Origin: Candidatus Omnitrophota bacterium
GTDB lineage: Bacteria; Omnitrophota; Gorgyraeia; Aquiviventales; Aquiviventaceae
Length of the DNA stretch: 6,379 nt
Assembly: GCA_016206685.1 (NCBI GenBank)
Contig: JACQRB010000015.1
Location: 1-6,379, forward strand
Direction: 5' to 3'
Part shown: one piece after another, positions 6,280 to 6,379 of the stretch
How positions within the stretch are numbered: the stretch's first letter is position 1
Layout: every line of letters begins with the position of its first letter
Made by a program: the position numbers and the translations under genes
The notes under the pieces: generated by a model
What the model saw: only the letters and a program-made list of their open reading frames with translations
Told to the model about the DNA's origin: nothing
The model's database searches: none

Positions 6280-6379
6280 GCCCTCCCTCCGGCCAAGGCG
6301 GCCTCACAGGCTTCCAGCACGTCATCCGCACCGATGGTCGCCAGGCACGCGCGCTCGTACGGGCACGGCGGCAATTTGA
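6276..6379 (-). CDS. C-terminus of GT9 heptosyltransferase-like protein (partial, 5' end outside window)
   Basis: Only the last 33 residues are present, in the frame whose first full codon begins at 6377, ending at TGA 6278-6276. They read KLPPCPYERACLATIGADD followed by VLEACEAALAGGRA. The CPYxxxCLATI...ADDVLEAC pattern resembles the C-terminal tail of ADP-heptose:LPS heptosyltransferases (GT9), where a CP..xxCM.xI..eeVl block precedes the last helix. The stop overlaps the next start (ATGA), so it belongs to the same operon. GT9 enzymes build the heptose inner core of LPS in the cytoplasm, but many environmental members act on other sugars. Assignment rests on a short segment. Confidence 0.6.
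   Translation of the reverse strand, partial: KLPPCPYERACLATIGADDVLEACEAALAGGRA
6286..6290 (-). promoter_or_regulatory. Strong Shine-Dalgarno site (GGAGG) for the 142-residue protein
   Basis: On the minus strand GGAGG, within the purine run GGAGGGAGGG (6281-6290), lies six bases before ATG 6279. It is the best ribosome binding site in the window and fixes the start of an otherwise unrecognised gene. It lies inside the end of the GT9 coding sequence. Confidence 0.7.

Noticed and set aside
6002..6331. Minus-strand 109-codon frame covering the orphan gene start
   Set aside because: Out of frame with both the GT9 tail and the SD-supported 142-residue gene, and rich in Arg, Pro and Gly as shadows usually are.
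1..6379. tRNA, rRNA, CRISPR array, insertion sequence or tandem repeats
   Set aside because: No repeat-spacer pattern, transposase motif, inverted terminal repeat or RNA gene was seen; coding sequence fills the window on one strand or the other.

Overview
This window is a dense cell-surface polysaccharide (LPS or O-antigen type) glycosylation cluster from a high-GC Gram-negative bacterium. The lineage cannot be fixed from the sequence. A GT9 (heptosyltransferase-type) C-terminus and a WaaE/KdtX-like glucosyltransferase point to an LPS-making, probably environmental, phylum; Nitrospirota, Methylomirabilota or Omnitrophota would fit, but this is a weak guess. Essentially every base is coding. 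There is no intergenic stretch, RNA gene, mobile element or CRISPR.

Layout. (a) 1-747, minus: a nearly complete GT2 enzyme of the dolichyl/polyprenyl-phosphate hexose synthase type, with its 3' end outside the window. (b) 746-2008, plus: a GT87-type (GT-C fold) integral membrane glycosyltransferase. Its start codon shares the CATG palindrome with the start of (a). An extended -10 hexamer sits immediately upstream, so its mRNA is probably leaderless. (c) 1978-6379, minus: a tightly coupled operon, read from right to left. It runs GT9 C-terminus (partial), a 142-residue Trp-rich protein of unknown function, a CgeB-like GT-B glycosyltransferase, a zinc-ribbon-containing extended SDR (dTDP-L-rhamnose 4-epimerase-like), a GT2 enzyme with an unassigned C-terminal alpha/beta domain, and a WaaE-like GT2. 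Every junction overlaps or is separated by 0-2 bases. The operon ends by running 31 bases tail-to-tail into the GT87 gene.

How the genes may work together (inference from families). The SDR supplies a nucleotide-sugar, plausibly a 6-deoxyhexose. The cytoplasmic GT9, CgeB-like and two GT2 enzymes add sugars to a lipid-linked or core acceptor. On the divergent side, the polyprenyl-phosphate hexose synthase would load a sugar onto a lipid carrier, and the GT87 enzyme would use it on the periplasmic face. The most interesting unknowns are the 142-residue protein and the C-terminal domain of the GT2 enzyme. Both show the same alternating strand/helix pattern and may be stand-alone and fused versions of one uncharacterised domain. 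I see no obviously unprecedented system beyond this.
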